DNA of 64,000 nucleotides, taken from positions 67,162 through 131,161 of the forward strand of contig CAJUOP010000002.1 of NCBI GenBank assembly GCA_910588465.1, in the 5' to 3' direction. This document shows, piece after piece, positions 15,594 to 24,755 of this stretch. Numbering within the stretch: position 1 is the first letter of the stretch; every line of letters begins with the position of its first letter. The stretch comes from an uncultured Christensenellaceae bacterium (GTDB lineage: Bacteria > Bacillota > Clostridia > Christensenellales > Borkfalkiaceae). Made by a program: the position numbers and the translations under genes. The notes beneath the pieces are model-generated. The model did no database searches. It was not told the DNA's origin and worked only from the letters and a program-made list of their open reading frames with translations.

Positions 15594-17624
15594 TCAATCC
15601 TCCTTCGGGACGAAAGTTACGCGCTCCCCCCTGTCTATCCGAAATATAACTTTTCCGTTTTCCGTCCCGATCATACGCTCGGGCGCGCTCTTTGCGTACC
15701 GCAAGGGCAGCTCCGCCCGTCCGCCGCAGTTTTCGTTTTCGATCTCCACCGCGCCGCCCTCGATGCGCACGCGCACGCTGCCGTGCGCCGTGGGCACCAA
15801 AATTTCGCAATCGCCCAGAACGTCCGTCTCGGGCGCGCACACGAAAGAGGCGTATCCCGTTTCCGCGGGACGGATCCCGAACAGACAGGCGGCGATCAGG
15901 TAAACGGGCGTGGCGCCCCAGGCATGACAGAGGCTCTTTCCGTAAGGTCTGTCGTACATGGCGTATTTTTTCACGCCCTTTTCGTCGGGGTCGTACTGCT
16001 CCCAGAACGTGGTTGCGCCCTCTTGCAGCATTCCTCCCCAGTATTTTTTCAGCTCTTCCGTCATCTCCCGCGCGCGACCCGTTCGGCAAAGCACGATAAA
16101 CTCGTAAAACCGCATATAGGGCGTGGTGATCTTCTGCACGTTATCGTTTAAAATTACGTTTTTTACGATGCTTTCCCGCATACCCTCGTCCGCAAATCCG
16201 TACAAAATCGCAAAAAGGTTCGAATAGCGGGTCACCTTTTCCCCGAGCACGCCGTCCCTTCTTGCGTGCACGAACGCGCCGTTTTTCCAAAAGACTTTTA
16301 CCGTGTTGTCGAACACTCTGCGGCTCTCCCGCGCATAAGCTTCGCCGTCCTTTCCCAGCGACGCGGCAAGGCGGCTCATCTCCCGAAGCGCCGCCGCATA
16401 TAATATCTGCTCGAACGAGGTTTCGCCGCGGTTGTCCATATCCGCCCAGTCGATAAACACCCAATCGTTGGGACGCCAGTTTAAAAAACCCTCCTCGGTC
16501 GTCCGTCCGCCGCAAAACCGCATATACTCTTCGGCAAGCGAAAACTTTTCGCGCACGAAGTATAAATCGCCCGTATACTCGTAATAGTCGTACAGCGACA
16601 ATATCCAGTACAGGGTGTAATCCGTGATATGATTCACGTGCGTTGCGACGGGAGATTTTCCGCCCAGCGCGCGCACGGTGCGCTTGACGATTTCGGTATC
16701 GAACGTGCTGTAAAAGCTGATCCATTCCGATTGCAGCGCGTCGCCGCTCCAACTCCAACGGTCGCGCTTGCCGCCGTCGATAAAAAATTCTCTGTTCGTC
16801 AGCTCGTTCGTGCGGATCGCCGTATCCCAGATATCCTGCAACAGCTTGTCCGAGGAGCGGAACTTGCTGCGTGTGGGCGAGGGCGGCAGCTCCTCCAGCA
16901 GCTCCGCGCGGCAGCTTTCCGCTGCGGGAAGATAGACGTAGCGGAACGTTTTGGTGATTGGGAGCGTAACGGTTTCCCCGCTCGCCGTAATGCGGTCGAA
17001 CTGCTCGGAGCGGAGCACGTCCAGCGCCTCTTCCTGCGATTCGCCATAGCTGATTTCCACCGTCTGCCCGACCCGAAGCCCGTTCAGCCGCAGCCTTGCC
17101 GTAACCTCTCTGCCGAAATCGTAAAGCGTTCCGCCCGCGACTTTCCGCTCGCTCAAAAAACGCGCGGCGCGCTCGGGCAGGCGGTACCCGTTGGGCGATC
17201 GCTCCGCCGTAAAATTCCAGCTCCCGACGGGCAACAGCGTATGATCCTGACAGGTGACGGAAAACGCCTTGTCCGTTACCAGCTCCTCCCCTTCCATGTA
17301 AAGGCAGGGCAATCCGCCGTCGTTGTGGATGAGCACAGACATTTTATGCGTACCCGCAGGCAGCTCCAAACATCCGTCGAACTCCCTCACGTACCCCGCG
17401 CCCTCGAAGCTGATATTAAACTCCCCCTCCGCGAGCACGCGGATACGGTCGGGCTTGGAAAGCGTGAACTCGCGCACGAATTTCACCGTATGATAATAGC
17501 CGTCCATGCGCCAGAACGGGGCGATCATCACGTCCCGCTCGTACCGCCGCGCCATGCACTTGCCGAACAGCATCATTTCGAAATCGCCGGGATACCAGAT
17601 CCAGGTTGCTTTTGTATTATTCAT
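15594..17624 (-). CDS. GH78-type alpha-L-rhamnosidase, cytoplasmic
   Basis: The 676-residue protein opens with WIWYP (~8-12), then beta-sandwich domains including GTLYDFGREVTARLRL (~165-180) and ISYGES, as in GH78. The six-hairpin catalytic domain starts near residue 250 and carries FFIDGGKRDRWSWSGD (~280-295), the counterpart of the GH78 acid motif D-x3-RDR. It ends with SLCHAWGATPVYLIAACLFGI, the family's C-terminal hallmark. GH78 enzymes remove terminal alpha-L-rhamnose; other six-hairpin specificities are possible. There is no signal peptide, so it acts after import. The start at 17624 overlaps the oxidoreductase gene by 8 bases and has AGGAAG upstream. Confidence 0.85.
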   Translation of the reverse strand: MNNTKATWIWYPGDFEMMLFGKCMARRYERDVMIAPFWRMDGYYHTVKFVREFTLSKPDRIRVLAEGEFNISFEGAGYVREFDGCLELPAGTHKMSVLIHNDGGLPCLYMEGEELVTDKAFSVTCQDHTLLPVGSWNFTAERSPNGYRLPERAARFLSERKVAGGTLYDFGREVTARLRLNGLRVGQTVEISYGESQEEALDVLRSEQFDRITASGETVTLPITKTFRYVYLPAAESCRAELLEELPPSPTRSKFRSSDKLLQDIWDTAIRTNELTNREFFIDGGKRDRWSWSGDALQSEWISFYSTFDTEIVKRTVRALGGKSPVATHVNHITDYTLYWILSLYDYYEYTGDLYFVREKFSLAEEYMRFCGGRTTEEGFLNWRPNDWVFIDWADMDNRGETSFEQILYAAALREMSRLAASLGKDGEAYARESRRVFDNTVKVFWKNGAFVHARRDGVLGEKVTRYSNLFAILYGFADEGMRESIVKNVILNDNVQKITTPYMRFYEFIVLCRTGRAREMTEELKKYWGGMLQEGATTFWEQYDPDEKGVKKYAMYDRPYGKSLCHAWGATPVYLIAACLFGIRPAETGYASFVCAPETDVLGDCEILVPTAHGSVRVRIEGGAVEIENENCGGRAELPLRYAKSAPERMIGTENGKVIFRIDRGERVTFVPKED

Positions 17625-18927
17625 GGCTTCCTGCGCCGCCCTCTTCCGCGCGAACGGGAACGACCTTTCCCGTCTCCATCGACTCGTCCGCCGCATACAC
17701 CGCGAAGTGTCCGTTTAACGAATCTTCGATCACGGTCGCCGAAACGGAGCGCGGCTCGCCCGCCACGAGATTTACAAAATCCTCCGCGATACGGCTGTCG
17801 CCGCCGCTGTGCCCGTCCCCCTCTTCCACGCCCGTGATCACCTCTTCCCGCTGCGTATACAGGCAATTATCGGCGCGGTAAAGCCGTACGGTAAATTTGT
17901 TATCCTCTAAAAATCCGTCGATTTCTCCCTTGGAGCCCACGATATGCACCTTTCTTCCCGGGCGGGCGACCCCGCTCACCATGCCGTGCACCGCCACCGT
18001 TCCGTCCGAAAACCGCAGCACGAGCGCCTGCCTGTCCACAATGTCCGCGCCCGTTTTCCAGATACATTCGCCGAAAGGCGCGCTGTCGCGCAGGTATTCG
18101 TACTTTTGCTCCTGCGAGATCTGTTTGCCGCCCTTGGTGAGCTCGGCAAAGATGTATTGCCCGAAGTAATCGTTTTCCAGATTGAGCTTGCGGCAGGAAT
18201 ACATACAGTCCCGTTCGAGCGGACAGTCGACCAGGCAGCGCGTTCCCGCGCGTTCGGGCGCGTTTTCGGGCACGAAAAATTCCCGTCCGCCCAGACTTGC
18301 CACCGATTCGGGCGTTGTTCCGCTCATAAACCAGCAGAGCAGGTCGAGGTCGTGGCAGCATTTGGCAAGCAGCATCGACGACCCGCACTCCGTCCTTTTA
18401 TTCCACTTCCCGCGGATATAAGAGGCGGAAGCGTGCGCCACGCCCACCATCTCGCTTGTGTCGATAAAAAAGATTTTGCCGATTTCGCCCGAGAGCAGAA
18501 TTTCTTTGATCCTCCGATAAAAGGGCGTATATCTTAAAACGTGACAGATCATCAGCTTGCAGCCGTGCTCGTCCGCCGTTTTTTTAAGGGTAAGCAGCTC
18601 TTCCCGAACGCTCGTCACGGGTTTTTCGAGGAGCATATCGTAGCCCTGCCTTAAAAGCGGCAGCGCCGTTTCCACGTGCAGCGAGTCCATGGTGGCGTTA
18701 ATTACCGCGTCCGCGATCCTGCCTTGCGACAGCGCCTCTTCCAGACAAGAAAAACAGCGCTCCCGCGGAATGGAAAAGGTGCGGCAAGCCTCCTCTCTGC
18801 GCGCTTCGTCCGGCTCGACCGCGGCGACAACCTTCATGTGCTCGGGGTGAGTCAAAGCATATTTCGTATAGGCGTGACCGCGGTCTCCGTAGCCTACGAT
18901 CATGACGGTAATCTGTCTTTTGCTCAT
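17617..18927 (-). CDS. Gfo/Idh/MocA-family NAD(P)-dependent oxidoreductase
   Basis: The 436-residue protein starts with a Rossmann fold (MIVGYGDRGHAYTKYAL, ~7-23), the acidic strand end AAVEPDEARRE, and the family motif LEKPVT (~112-117). A C-terminal alpha/beta domain is expected to hold the active site. The segment LVDCPLERDCMYSC contributes clustered cysteines, a variation seen in some members. Such enzymes oxidise or reduce sugars and sugar-like rings, here probably in the pathway fed by the operon's transporter. It is the first gene of the ten-gene operon; AAGGAGATAAGGAT precedes the ATG at 18927. An upstream in-frame ATG lacks a ribosome site. Confidence 0.92.
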   Translation of the reverse strand: MSKRQITVMIVGYGDRGHAYTKYALTHPEHMKVVAAVEPDEARREEACRTFSIPRERCFSCLEEALSQGRIADAVINATMDSLHVETALPLLRQGYDMLLEKPVTSVREELLTLKKTADEHGCKLMICHVLRYTPFYRRIKEILLSGEIGKIFFIDTSEMVGVAHASASYIRGKWNKRTECGSSMLLAKCCHDLDLLCWFMSGTTPESVASLGGREFFVPENAPERAGTRCLVDCPLERDCMYSCRKLNLENDYFGQYIFAELTKGGKQISQEQKYEYLRDSAPFGECIWKTGADIVDRQALVLRFSDGTVAVHGMVSGVARPGRKVHIVGSKGEIDGFLEDNKFTVRLYRADNCLYTQREEVITGVEEGDGHSGGDSRIAEDFVNLVAGEPRSVSATVIEDSLNGHFAVYAADESMETGKVVPVRAEEGGAGSHE

Positions 18928-18971
18928 ATCCTTATCTCCTTCTTTTTCCCATTCGTTCGATTTACGGAAAT

Positions 18972-19000
18972 ATTTTATCATAACGATTTTTCGGAAACAA
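18972..19000 (-). promoter_or_regulatory. Promoter of the ten-gene glycan operon
   Basis: The -35 TTGTTT (18995-19000) and -10 TAAAAT (18972-18977) are spaced by 17 bases. The -10 lies about 45 bases upstream of the first gene. The weak -35 suits an activator-dependent promoter. Confidence 0.6.
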
Positions 19001-19013
19001 TGGACAAACTCGC

Positions 19014-19232
19014 AACAGTTTTACCGTTTACGTAAAATATACGGATATCGGCATTTTTCGGGAAAAATACAATCATTTTCACAAAATTTATCCGTTAAAA
19101 CTGTGATTTTAAAAAACATAATGTTTTTATTTTTCATTTTTGGAACGTAATATGCCGCTATTTCTTCGTTTTTGTGGAATAAATTCGGATTTTTATGTTC
19201 GTTTTTCGGGATATGCAACCGTTAAAACAGTT
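19014..19232 (-). promoter_or_regulatory. Three related motifs upstream of the glycan operon promoter
   Basis: Related sequences occur at 19014-19028 (AACAGTTTTACCGTT), 19092-19105 (CCGTTAAAACTGTG) and 19217-19232 (AACCGTTAAAACAGTT). The first is inverted relative to the other two and lies about 14 bases upstream of the -35, where AraC-type activators usually bind. The surrounding 18928-19330 interval is AT-rich and holds no gene. Confidence 0.45.
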
Positions 19233-19330
19233 ACGCAAAAACGGATTGTTTTTTCCGAATTTTTCCGTTTAGTCCATAAAAGCGAACAAATCGAAAATGC
19301 GGCGCGAAAATCTCCCTTTCGCGCCGCAAG

Positions 19331-19361
19331 AAAAAAAGCCCCCGCCGAACGGCGGGAGCCG
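19331..19361 (-). terminator. Intrinsic terminator after the GH2 gene
   Basis: On the minus strand CTCCCGCCG pairs with CGGCGGGGG around a two-base TT spacer, with one mismatch, and is followed by T7. It lies about 25 bases beyond the GH2 stop codon. Confidence 0.85.
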
Positions 19362-19385
19362 AGTTAAATTTTTAGCGGTTATAAA

Positions 19386-21140
19386 TTATTCGAACCGATC
19401 GTGCAATTTTTTCAATTCCGCGGCGGAGACCTTTTCGCGGCGGTCCATGGTGACGAGCCCGTTCTTTTCCTGATAGACGTCGGTAAGCTGCGTCATGCAG
19501 AATCCGCGCAGCTCCTTGCGCTCGCCGATATAGCGCAGCATATCGCCGTAGCGCTTTAAAAAGTCCGCTTCCGTCTTAACGCTCTTGCCGTAGCCCCAGC
19601 CCTTGCCGTCGTCTTTTTCGAACGCGATGCCCGCGAACTCCGAAAACACCATAGGCTGACCCTGATAGCGGTAATTCCCCGCGAAAAACTTTTTGTAATG
19701 CTCCACGGTTTCCGCGTTGCCGCCCGTATACACCGTTTCGAGGTTGGCGTCGAACAGCCTTTTCAAATCGTCGTAATTGTCGAGATAATTGTGGAAGGTG
19801 ATCACGTCCGAAAGGGTGTGCTCCCAGCCGTCGTTGGAAATTACGAATCTTCCGCCCGCCGTCTGCTTTACCAGCGCGTACATATCGGCGGTAAGCTTTT
19901 GCTCCTCCTCGCTCTCGCCCACTTCGTTGATCCCCCACGACTCGTTAAACAGCACGTAGCCCAATATGCAGGGGTGCGAGAAATGGTCGTGCAAGATCCT
20001 CGGGAACTGCTTAAAATACTGCCGATACGCCGCGTAGCTGTAAGCGTTCGTGCTGGGGCACTCCTGCCAGGCGTAAAGTCCGTACAAATCCATGTAATAA
20101 AAATTGAGGGGCGAGGGCGTGTGCTCGTGCATCCGCGCGCCGTTAAAGCCGCACGCGAGCGTAAGCTCTACGTCGCCGATCATCTCTTCCTCGGTCGGCG
20201 TGGTGATGGTATCCTCCCAGTAGCCCTGATTTAACACCAGCTTTAAATAGGTGTCCTTGCCGTTGATATAAAAGCGCTTGTCCTTGCAAGCGACCGTGAT
20301 AAATCCGCAATAGCTCAAAATGCGGTCGGTCGTCTTGCCCCCGCGCGCGAGCGTAAGCTCCACGTTGTAAAGGTAAGGATTTTCGCAAGACCAACCCGTA
20401 ACGGCATCCGACTGCATGACGTATGCGCCGTTCTCCTCGGTCACCGCGTACGTCTGCGATTTTACAAGTTTGCCGTCCGCGTCCTTTAAAGTCAGCGTGA
20501 ATTCCGTCCCCGCGGGCGCGGCGAGCTCCGCCGTAAGCGTTTTGCCCGCATAGTCGGCGCGCAAAACAAAGTCGCGGATATGATCGCGGTCGAGGCGCTC
20601 TAAATACACGTCGCGCACGATCCCGCTCGTCTCCGTATAAAAGCAGGTGAAAGAATCCTTGCGCCAGCGCTGTTTGCCGCGGATCTGGTCGATGGACATG
20701 GTATCCTCGACGCGCAGGGTGATTTTGTTTTTCCCCTCCGTTACAAAGGGCGCGACATCCGCCGAGAACATATCGTAACCGCCCTCGTGCGTCGTAACGT
20801 ACTTGCCGTTTACGAACACCGTTGTCTTATAATCAACGCTTTGAAAAGTGACGAGCATTACGTCTGCGCAATGACCTAACGTAAGCTCCTTCTCGTACCA
20901 AATGACGTCGCACTGCTTTTGGGGAAGGTTGATCCCGCTCTTTTCGCACTGATAGGGATAGGGAACAACGATCGTAAGACAGTCGGCGGGGAATTGGTGC
21001 TGATAGCCCTTTAACAGCCCCGCGTCGTCCTCGTCGAATACGAACTTCCATTCGCCGTTGAGCGAAAAATAGTTTTCGCGGAATTTCTGCGGATTCGGGT
21101 GTCCCTTACGGTAGGACGATACGTGCTTTACCTGTTTCAT
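19386..21140 (-). CDS. Glycoside hydrolase family 2 enzyme (beta-glucuronidase/galactosidase type)
   Basis: The 584-residue enzyme has the three usual GH2 parts: a sugar-binding jelly roll (FSLNGEWKFVFD at ~25-36), an Ig-like domain, and a TIM barrel from about residue 285. The acid/base lies in LFNESWG (Glu ~400) and the nucleophile in MVFSEFAG (Glu ~501). The compact size and NESWGI motif fit beta-glucuronidase or beta-galactosidase relatives; the substrate is not determined. There is no signal peptide. It follows the GH20 gene by 29 bases and ends at a strong terminator, so the two enzymes probably remove successive sugars from the same imported glycan. The start at 21140 has AGAGGTTATT before it; a longer frame reading back into GH20 is a shadow. 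Confidence 0.92.
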   Translation of the reverse strand: MKQVKHVSSYRKGHPNPQKFRENYFSLNGEWKFVFDEDDAGLLKGYQHQFPADCLTIVVPYPYQCEKSGINLPQKQCDVIWYEKELTLGHCADVMLVTFQSVDYKTTVFVNGKYVTTHEGGYDMFSADVAPFVTEGKNKITLRVEDTMSIDQIRGKQRWRKDSFTCFYTETSGIVRDVYLERLDRDHIRDFVLRADYAGKTLTAELAAPAGTEFTLTLKDADGKLVKSQTYAVTEENGAYVMQSDAVTGWSCENPYLYNVELTLARGGKTTDRILSYCGFITVACKDKRFYINGKDTYLKLVLNQGYWEDTITTPTEEEMIGDVELTLACGFNGARMHEHTPSPLNFYYMDLYGLYAWQECPSTNAYSYAAYRQYFKQFPRILHDHFSHPCILGYVLFNESWGINEVGESEEEQKLTADMYALVKQTAGGRFVISNDGWEHTLSDVITFHNYLDNYDDLKRLFDANLETVYTGGNAETVEHYKKFFAGNYRYQGQPMVFSEFAGIAFEKDDGKGWGYGKSVKTEADFLKRYGDMLRYIGERKELRGFCMTQLTDVYQEKNGLVTMDRREKVSAAELKKLHDRFE

Positions 21141-21169
21141 AATAACCTCTTTTTCAATTTTTCTTAACT

Positions 21170-22762
21170 TTATAATTCGCTCGTAGAAACGATCAGCCTG
21201 TAAACGTTGTTGTGCAGGCAGTCGGGGTTGTCCGCGTCGAAGGGCAAAAGCTCCTCTTCCAGCTCTTCCAACCGATCGGTTTCGCCGTTCAGGTAGGAAA
21301 GCAGCCGTCCGCGGCAATAAGCGAGCCGCTGTTTTACTCCGCCCAGGCGCGCGCACTGCACCTCGAAGCCGAACTGCTTGTTCACCCTGCTCCACTGCGC
21401 GGCAAACGCGGCGAAAAACTCGTCCGTACGTTTTTCCGCCTCCGCATATTCTACGATGACCGCCCGCAGCTCCTCTTTCTTGCCGCTTCGGTACGCCCTG
21501 CGGGTATTCACGCCCAAAAGCGCCTTTTTCTCCATCAGTCGGCAAAGCTTTTCCTGCGTTTCGAACAAATAGGCGTATTCCCCCGCCCGCGCCTTTGCCG
21601 CGGCGAGATTCTCCGCATACGCGCCGTAAGGGATCTGCGCCCGTTCCGCCGCCCCGTCGTAAAGCCCGAGGAAGGGATCGGCATACAGCAAACTCTTGGC
21701 GGGATTCGCCCCTTCGCACTCGTCCTGCGAAACGACGTTAGGCAATTCGAGCAAATCGAGATCCTCGGCGGACAGCCCGAACAGTGCCTGAAACTCCGCG
21801 CGGATCTTCTTTTCGTCAAACTCTCCGTCCGCATAGCGACGGATCGCATAAAGCGCCTGCAACAGCGAGAACGGCGGACATTCCGCGCCGTTATCCCCCC
21901 ACATAGTGATCATCACGTTTTCCACGCCGTGCTTGCGAATACTCCGCATGGCGGGCTTCATGCTGGCGTAGGTAAAGCGGGTGCGCGGGGCAAACCCCTG
22001 CCAGCTCCAGGCGCCGCCCGCGAACCAAAGCTCGCGCCCAAACTCCTGATGCGCGGCGATCATGCCGTCGTAAACGGATTCCTGCGTATGATAGTAGTCC
22101 CAATAGGTGAGCGCAACGTTCTGCGGCACCTTTTCGCGCACCTCGGCGGGAACGTGCACGCCTTCCGTATAATATTCTCCGCCCGCCGCCAAGCGGAAAA
22201 ACATATCGCTCCACATATGCGGACGGAAACCGTATTTTTCGGCAATATCCGCCACGCGCTTTAAATGGCGGTTTAAAATTTCGAAGCGGTCGCAATAGCC
22301 GTGCCTGTCTAAATATTTTCCCAAGCCCACCATGTGCGCCTCGTCCATGCCGATATTCACCAGACGCGAGGAGAAATTCTCGGCAAGCGAGCAAAACAGA
22401 CGGTCCAAAAACTCGTACGTTTCCTCCTCGTCGATCAGCAGAATATCGTTTGCGTCCGTCAGTTTTCTGAACCGCGGCAGCTTTACGGGATTTGTAAAGT
22501 GCGCCAACGTCTGAATGCAGGGGATCAGCTCCACTCCGCGCGCCGCGGCGTAGGCGTCGAGCTCCTTTAATTCCCTCCCCGAATATCTTCCGCGCAGATA
22601 GCCGAAGTAAGGCTCGTCCTTTACCTCGTACATATCCTCGGCATAAAGCTCCAAGGCGTTATAGCCCATTTTTTGCAGACTGTCGATCAGCTTTTTTGCC
22701 GACTCTAAATTGAGGACGGCGTTCCGCGAACAGTCCAGCATGACTCCGAAATAGCGATACAT
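21170..22762 (-). CDS. Glycoside hydrolase family 20-type beta-N-acetylhexosaminidase
   Basis: The 530-residue protein starts directly with a TIM barrel (RYFGVMLDCSRNAVLN, ~3-18), without the small N-terminal domain of classical GH20 enzymes. The catalytic Asp-Glu pair lies in VNIGMDEAHM (~140-141). Substrate-site tryptophans appear in PHMWSDMF and AGGAWSWQGF. The C-terminal ~180 residues are helical. GH20 enzymes release terminal beta-GlcNAc or GalNAc by substrate-assisted catalysis. It has no signal peptide. AAGGAG lies six bases before the ATG. First gene of a two-gene operon with the GH2 enzyme; a palindrome overlaps its promoter. Confidence 0.88.
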   Translation of the reverse strand: MYRYFGVMLDCSRNAVLNLESAKKLIDSLQKMGYNALELYAEDMYEVKDEPYFGYLRGRYSGRELKELDAYAAARGVELIPCIQTLAHFTNPVKLPRFRKLTDANDILLIDEEETYEFLDRLFCSLAENFSSRLVNIGMDEAHMVGLGKYLDRHGYCDRFEILNRHLKRVADIAEKYGFRPHMWSDMFFRLAAGGEYYTEGVHVPAEVREKVPQNVALTYWDYYHTQESVYDGMIAAHQEFGRELWFAGGAWSWQGFAPRTRFTYASMKPAMRSIRKHGVENVMITMWGDNGAECPPFSLLQALYAIRRYADGEFDEKKIRAEFQALFGLSAEDLDLLELPNVVSQDECEGANPAKSLLYADPFLGLYDGAAERAQIPYGAYAENLAAAKARAGEYAYLFETQEKLCRLMEKKALLGVNTRRAYRSGKKEELRAVIVEYAEAEKRTDEFFAAFAAQWSRVNKQFGFEVQCARLGGVKQRLAYCRGRLLSYLNGETDRLEELEEELLPFDADNPDCLHNNVYRLIVSTSEL

Positions 22763-22799
22763 TTTTTCTCCTTATCGGGCGATGGTAAAAATCGCTTCC

Positions 22800-22831
22800 A
22801 TCATATCACATTCCCGACCGTTTGTAAACGG
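22800..22831 (-). promoter_or_regulatory. GH20-GH2 promoter with overlapping palindromic operator
   Basis: The -35 TTTACA (22823-22828) and -10 TATGAT (22800-22805) have 17-base spacing. The inverted repeat CCGTTT-GT-AAACGG (22818-22831) covers the -35, a position expected for a repressor. The regulator is not identified in this window. The remaining 22832-22877 sequence has no strong terminator for the ABC exporter operon transcribed toward it from the other side's numbering. Confidence 0.65.
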
Positions 22832-22877
22832 AAAACACATAAAAAGTCGGATTTTTTCGAACGCGGTCTCCCGCGCG

Positions 22878-24755
22878 TCAGCTCAGCCGCTCGCGGTGCA
22901 TTTGCAGGGTGTAAAGCGCGTAATATCTGCCCTTTTTTTCGAGCAGCTCCGCGTGCGTGCCCTGCTCCTTGATTTCGCCGTGAGAGAGCACTATGATCTT
23001 GTCCGCGTTGCGCACGGTGGAAAGGCGGTGCGCCACAATGAGCATGGTGCCCACGTTTTTCATCTTTTCGAGCGAATCCTGAATGAGCAGCTCCGTCTCG
23101 GTGTCGATATTCGCCGTCGCCTCGTCTAAAATCATGACCGAGGGCTTGTGAATGATCGTCCGCGCAAACGAGAGCAGCTGGCGCTGCCCCGCGGAAAAAT
23201 TGTTTCCGCGCTCGCGCACGCGCTCGTCCAACCCGTGCTCGAGCTTTCGGATAAAGTGCGTCGCGTTCACGTAGTCGCACGCGCGCTTTATTTCCTCTTC
23301 CGAAAACTCTTCGCGCAGCACGATGTTGCCGCGCACCGTTCCCGAGAATAATAACACGTCCTGCAGCATCTGCCCGAAGTGCTTGCGGAGCGAAGAGATT
23401 TTAATGCGGTATATGTCGATCCCGTCGATCAGAATCTGCCCTTTCTGAATCGTATAATTGCGGCACAAAAGCGAAAGGATCGTCGTCTTGCCCGAGCCCG
23501 TGGAGCCGACGAACGCGGCGGTCTCGCCCGCGCCCACGCGGAAGGATACGCCTTTTAACACCCACTCGTCCGGCTCGTACGCAAACCACACGTCCTTAAA
23601 CTCGATCTCGCCCTTGATCGCGTCCAACCCGATCGCGTCCTCCGCGTCCGTCACGTCCGGCTTCCAATCGAATACGGTAAAAATCTTTTCCGCCGAAGCG
23701 AACGCCGATTGCAGACGGTTAAACTGTTCGGCGATCGTCTGAATGGGGTTGAAAAATTTGGAGATATACATATAAAACGTTACGATAATTTCGGCGGTGA
23801 GCGTCTGTCCCAAAAACGAAGCGTTGTCCAGATGCCCCTTCGCGCCCAAAAAGAACAGGCAGAGCACGGAGGAGATATGCAGCAAATACACCATGGGACG
23901 AAAAACCCCGAACACGAACATTTCCTGCCGTTTCGCCTTTGCAAGCTTTTTGTTGTGCGCGGAAAACTCCCGCGCCTTCTTTTCCTCGCAGTTGAAGATC
24001 TGCGTGATCTTCATGCCCGAAAGGTTTTCCGAAAGGAAGGTGTTAATGTTCGTGGTCCCATCCTTTACCTTGCGGTAGGACATACGCGAGAACTTGCGGA
24101 AGATCACCGTAAACAGCACCAGAAAAGGCACGAAGCAAAGCACCATGAGCGTGAGCTCGTAATTCAAGCACAGCATGGCGGCAAGCACGGCGAAAATAAC
24201 GAAGCAATTTTTTACGAGCGCCGCCAAGATATCGGTGAACATCATCGAAATGGCGTTCGTGTCGTTTGTAACGCGGGTGACCAGCTTGCCCACGGGCATG
24301 GAATTGAGCTGCGCGTGCGATAAGCTCTCGATATGCGAGAACAGATCCTCGCGCAGTGCGGAGAGGATCCGCTGCCCCGTGCGCTGCAACACAATCGCCT
24401 GAATATAAGTGCCAATAAGCGAAACGATCAAAATTCCCGCATACAGCCCCACCGTGAAAAACAAGCTTCTCAGCTCGAATTGCGCCTTTACGAGCCCTTC
24501 GAGATAGCCGACGATCAGGGGGGACAAAACGTCGTAGGCAATAGAAAAGAGCATACACACGCCCACCAGCAAAAAGCTCTTCCAGTAGGGCTTTGCGTAG
24601 ACGAGCAGGCGGCGGACGATCTCGCCGTCCTTCATAGCGCGATCGAACCCGACCGCTTGCTTTTTGTTTTTGATCAGCGCGTAAACGGTAACAAATATCA
24701 CGGACAGCACGCCGAGGAGCGCGCCCACGACGATCAGGGGAAAATAATCATGCAT
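22878..24755 (-). CDS. ABC exporter half-transporter, catalytically complete subunit
   Basis: The 625-residue fusion has a six-helix membrane domain (~60-350) preceded by an extra N-terminal helix, then an ATPase domain with Walker A GSTGSGKT, signature NFSAGQRQ (a weak LSGGQ variant) and Walker B/catalytic glutamate MILDEAT. The H-loop is IVAHRLST. Together with the next gene it forms a heterodimer. This subunit keeps the catalytic glutamate but has a non-canonical signature, while the partner has the reverse, the usual asymmetry of TM287/288- or MdlAB-type exporters (family knowledge). Substrate unknown; drugs, lipids or peptides are possible. The start at 24755 overlaps the preceding gene by eight bases. 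Confidence 0.93.
   Translation of the reverse strand: MHDYFPLIVVGALLGVLSVIFVTVYALIKNKKQAVGFDRAMKDGEIVRRLLVYAKPYWKSFLLVGVCMLFSIAYDVLSPLIVGYLEGLVKAQFELRSLFFTVGLYAGILIVSLIGTYIQAIVLQRTGQRILSALREDLFSHIESLSHAQLNSMPVGKLVTRVTNDTNAISMMFTDILAALVKNCFVIFAVLAAMLCLNYELTLMVLCFVPFLVLFTVIFRKFSRMSYRKVKDGTTNINTFLSENLSGMKITQIFNCEEKKAREFSAHNKKLAKAKRQEMFVFGVFRPMVYLLHISSVLCLFFLGAKGHLDNASFLGQTLTAEIIVTFYMYISKFFNPIQTIAEQFNRLQSAFASAEKIFTVFDWKPDVTDAEDAIGLDAIKGEIEFKDVWFAYEPDEWVLKGVSFRVGAGETAAFVGSTGSGKTTILSLLCRNYTIQKGQILIDGIDIYRIKISSLRKHFGQMLQDVLLFSGTVRGNIVLREEFSEEEIKRACDYVNATHFIRKLEHGLDERVRERGNNFSAGQRQLLSFARTIIHKPSVMILDEATANIDTETELLIQDSLEKMKNVGTMLIVAHRLSTVRNADKIIVLSHGEIKEQGTHAELLEKKGRYYALYTLQMHRERLS

Noticed and set aside
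22832..22877. Terminator after the ABC exporter operon
   Set aside because: Only a five-bp CGCGG/CCGCG stem without a T-run is present, too weak to call.
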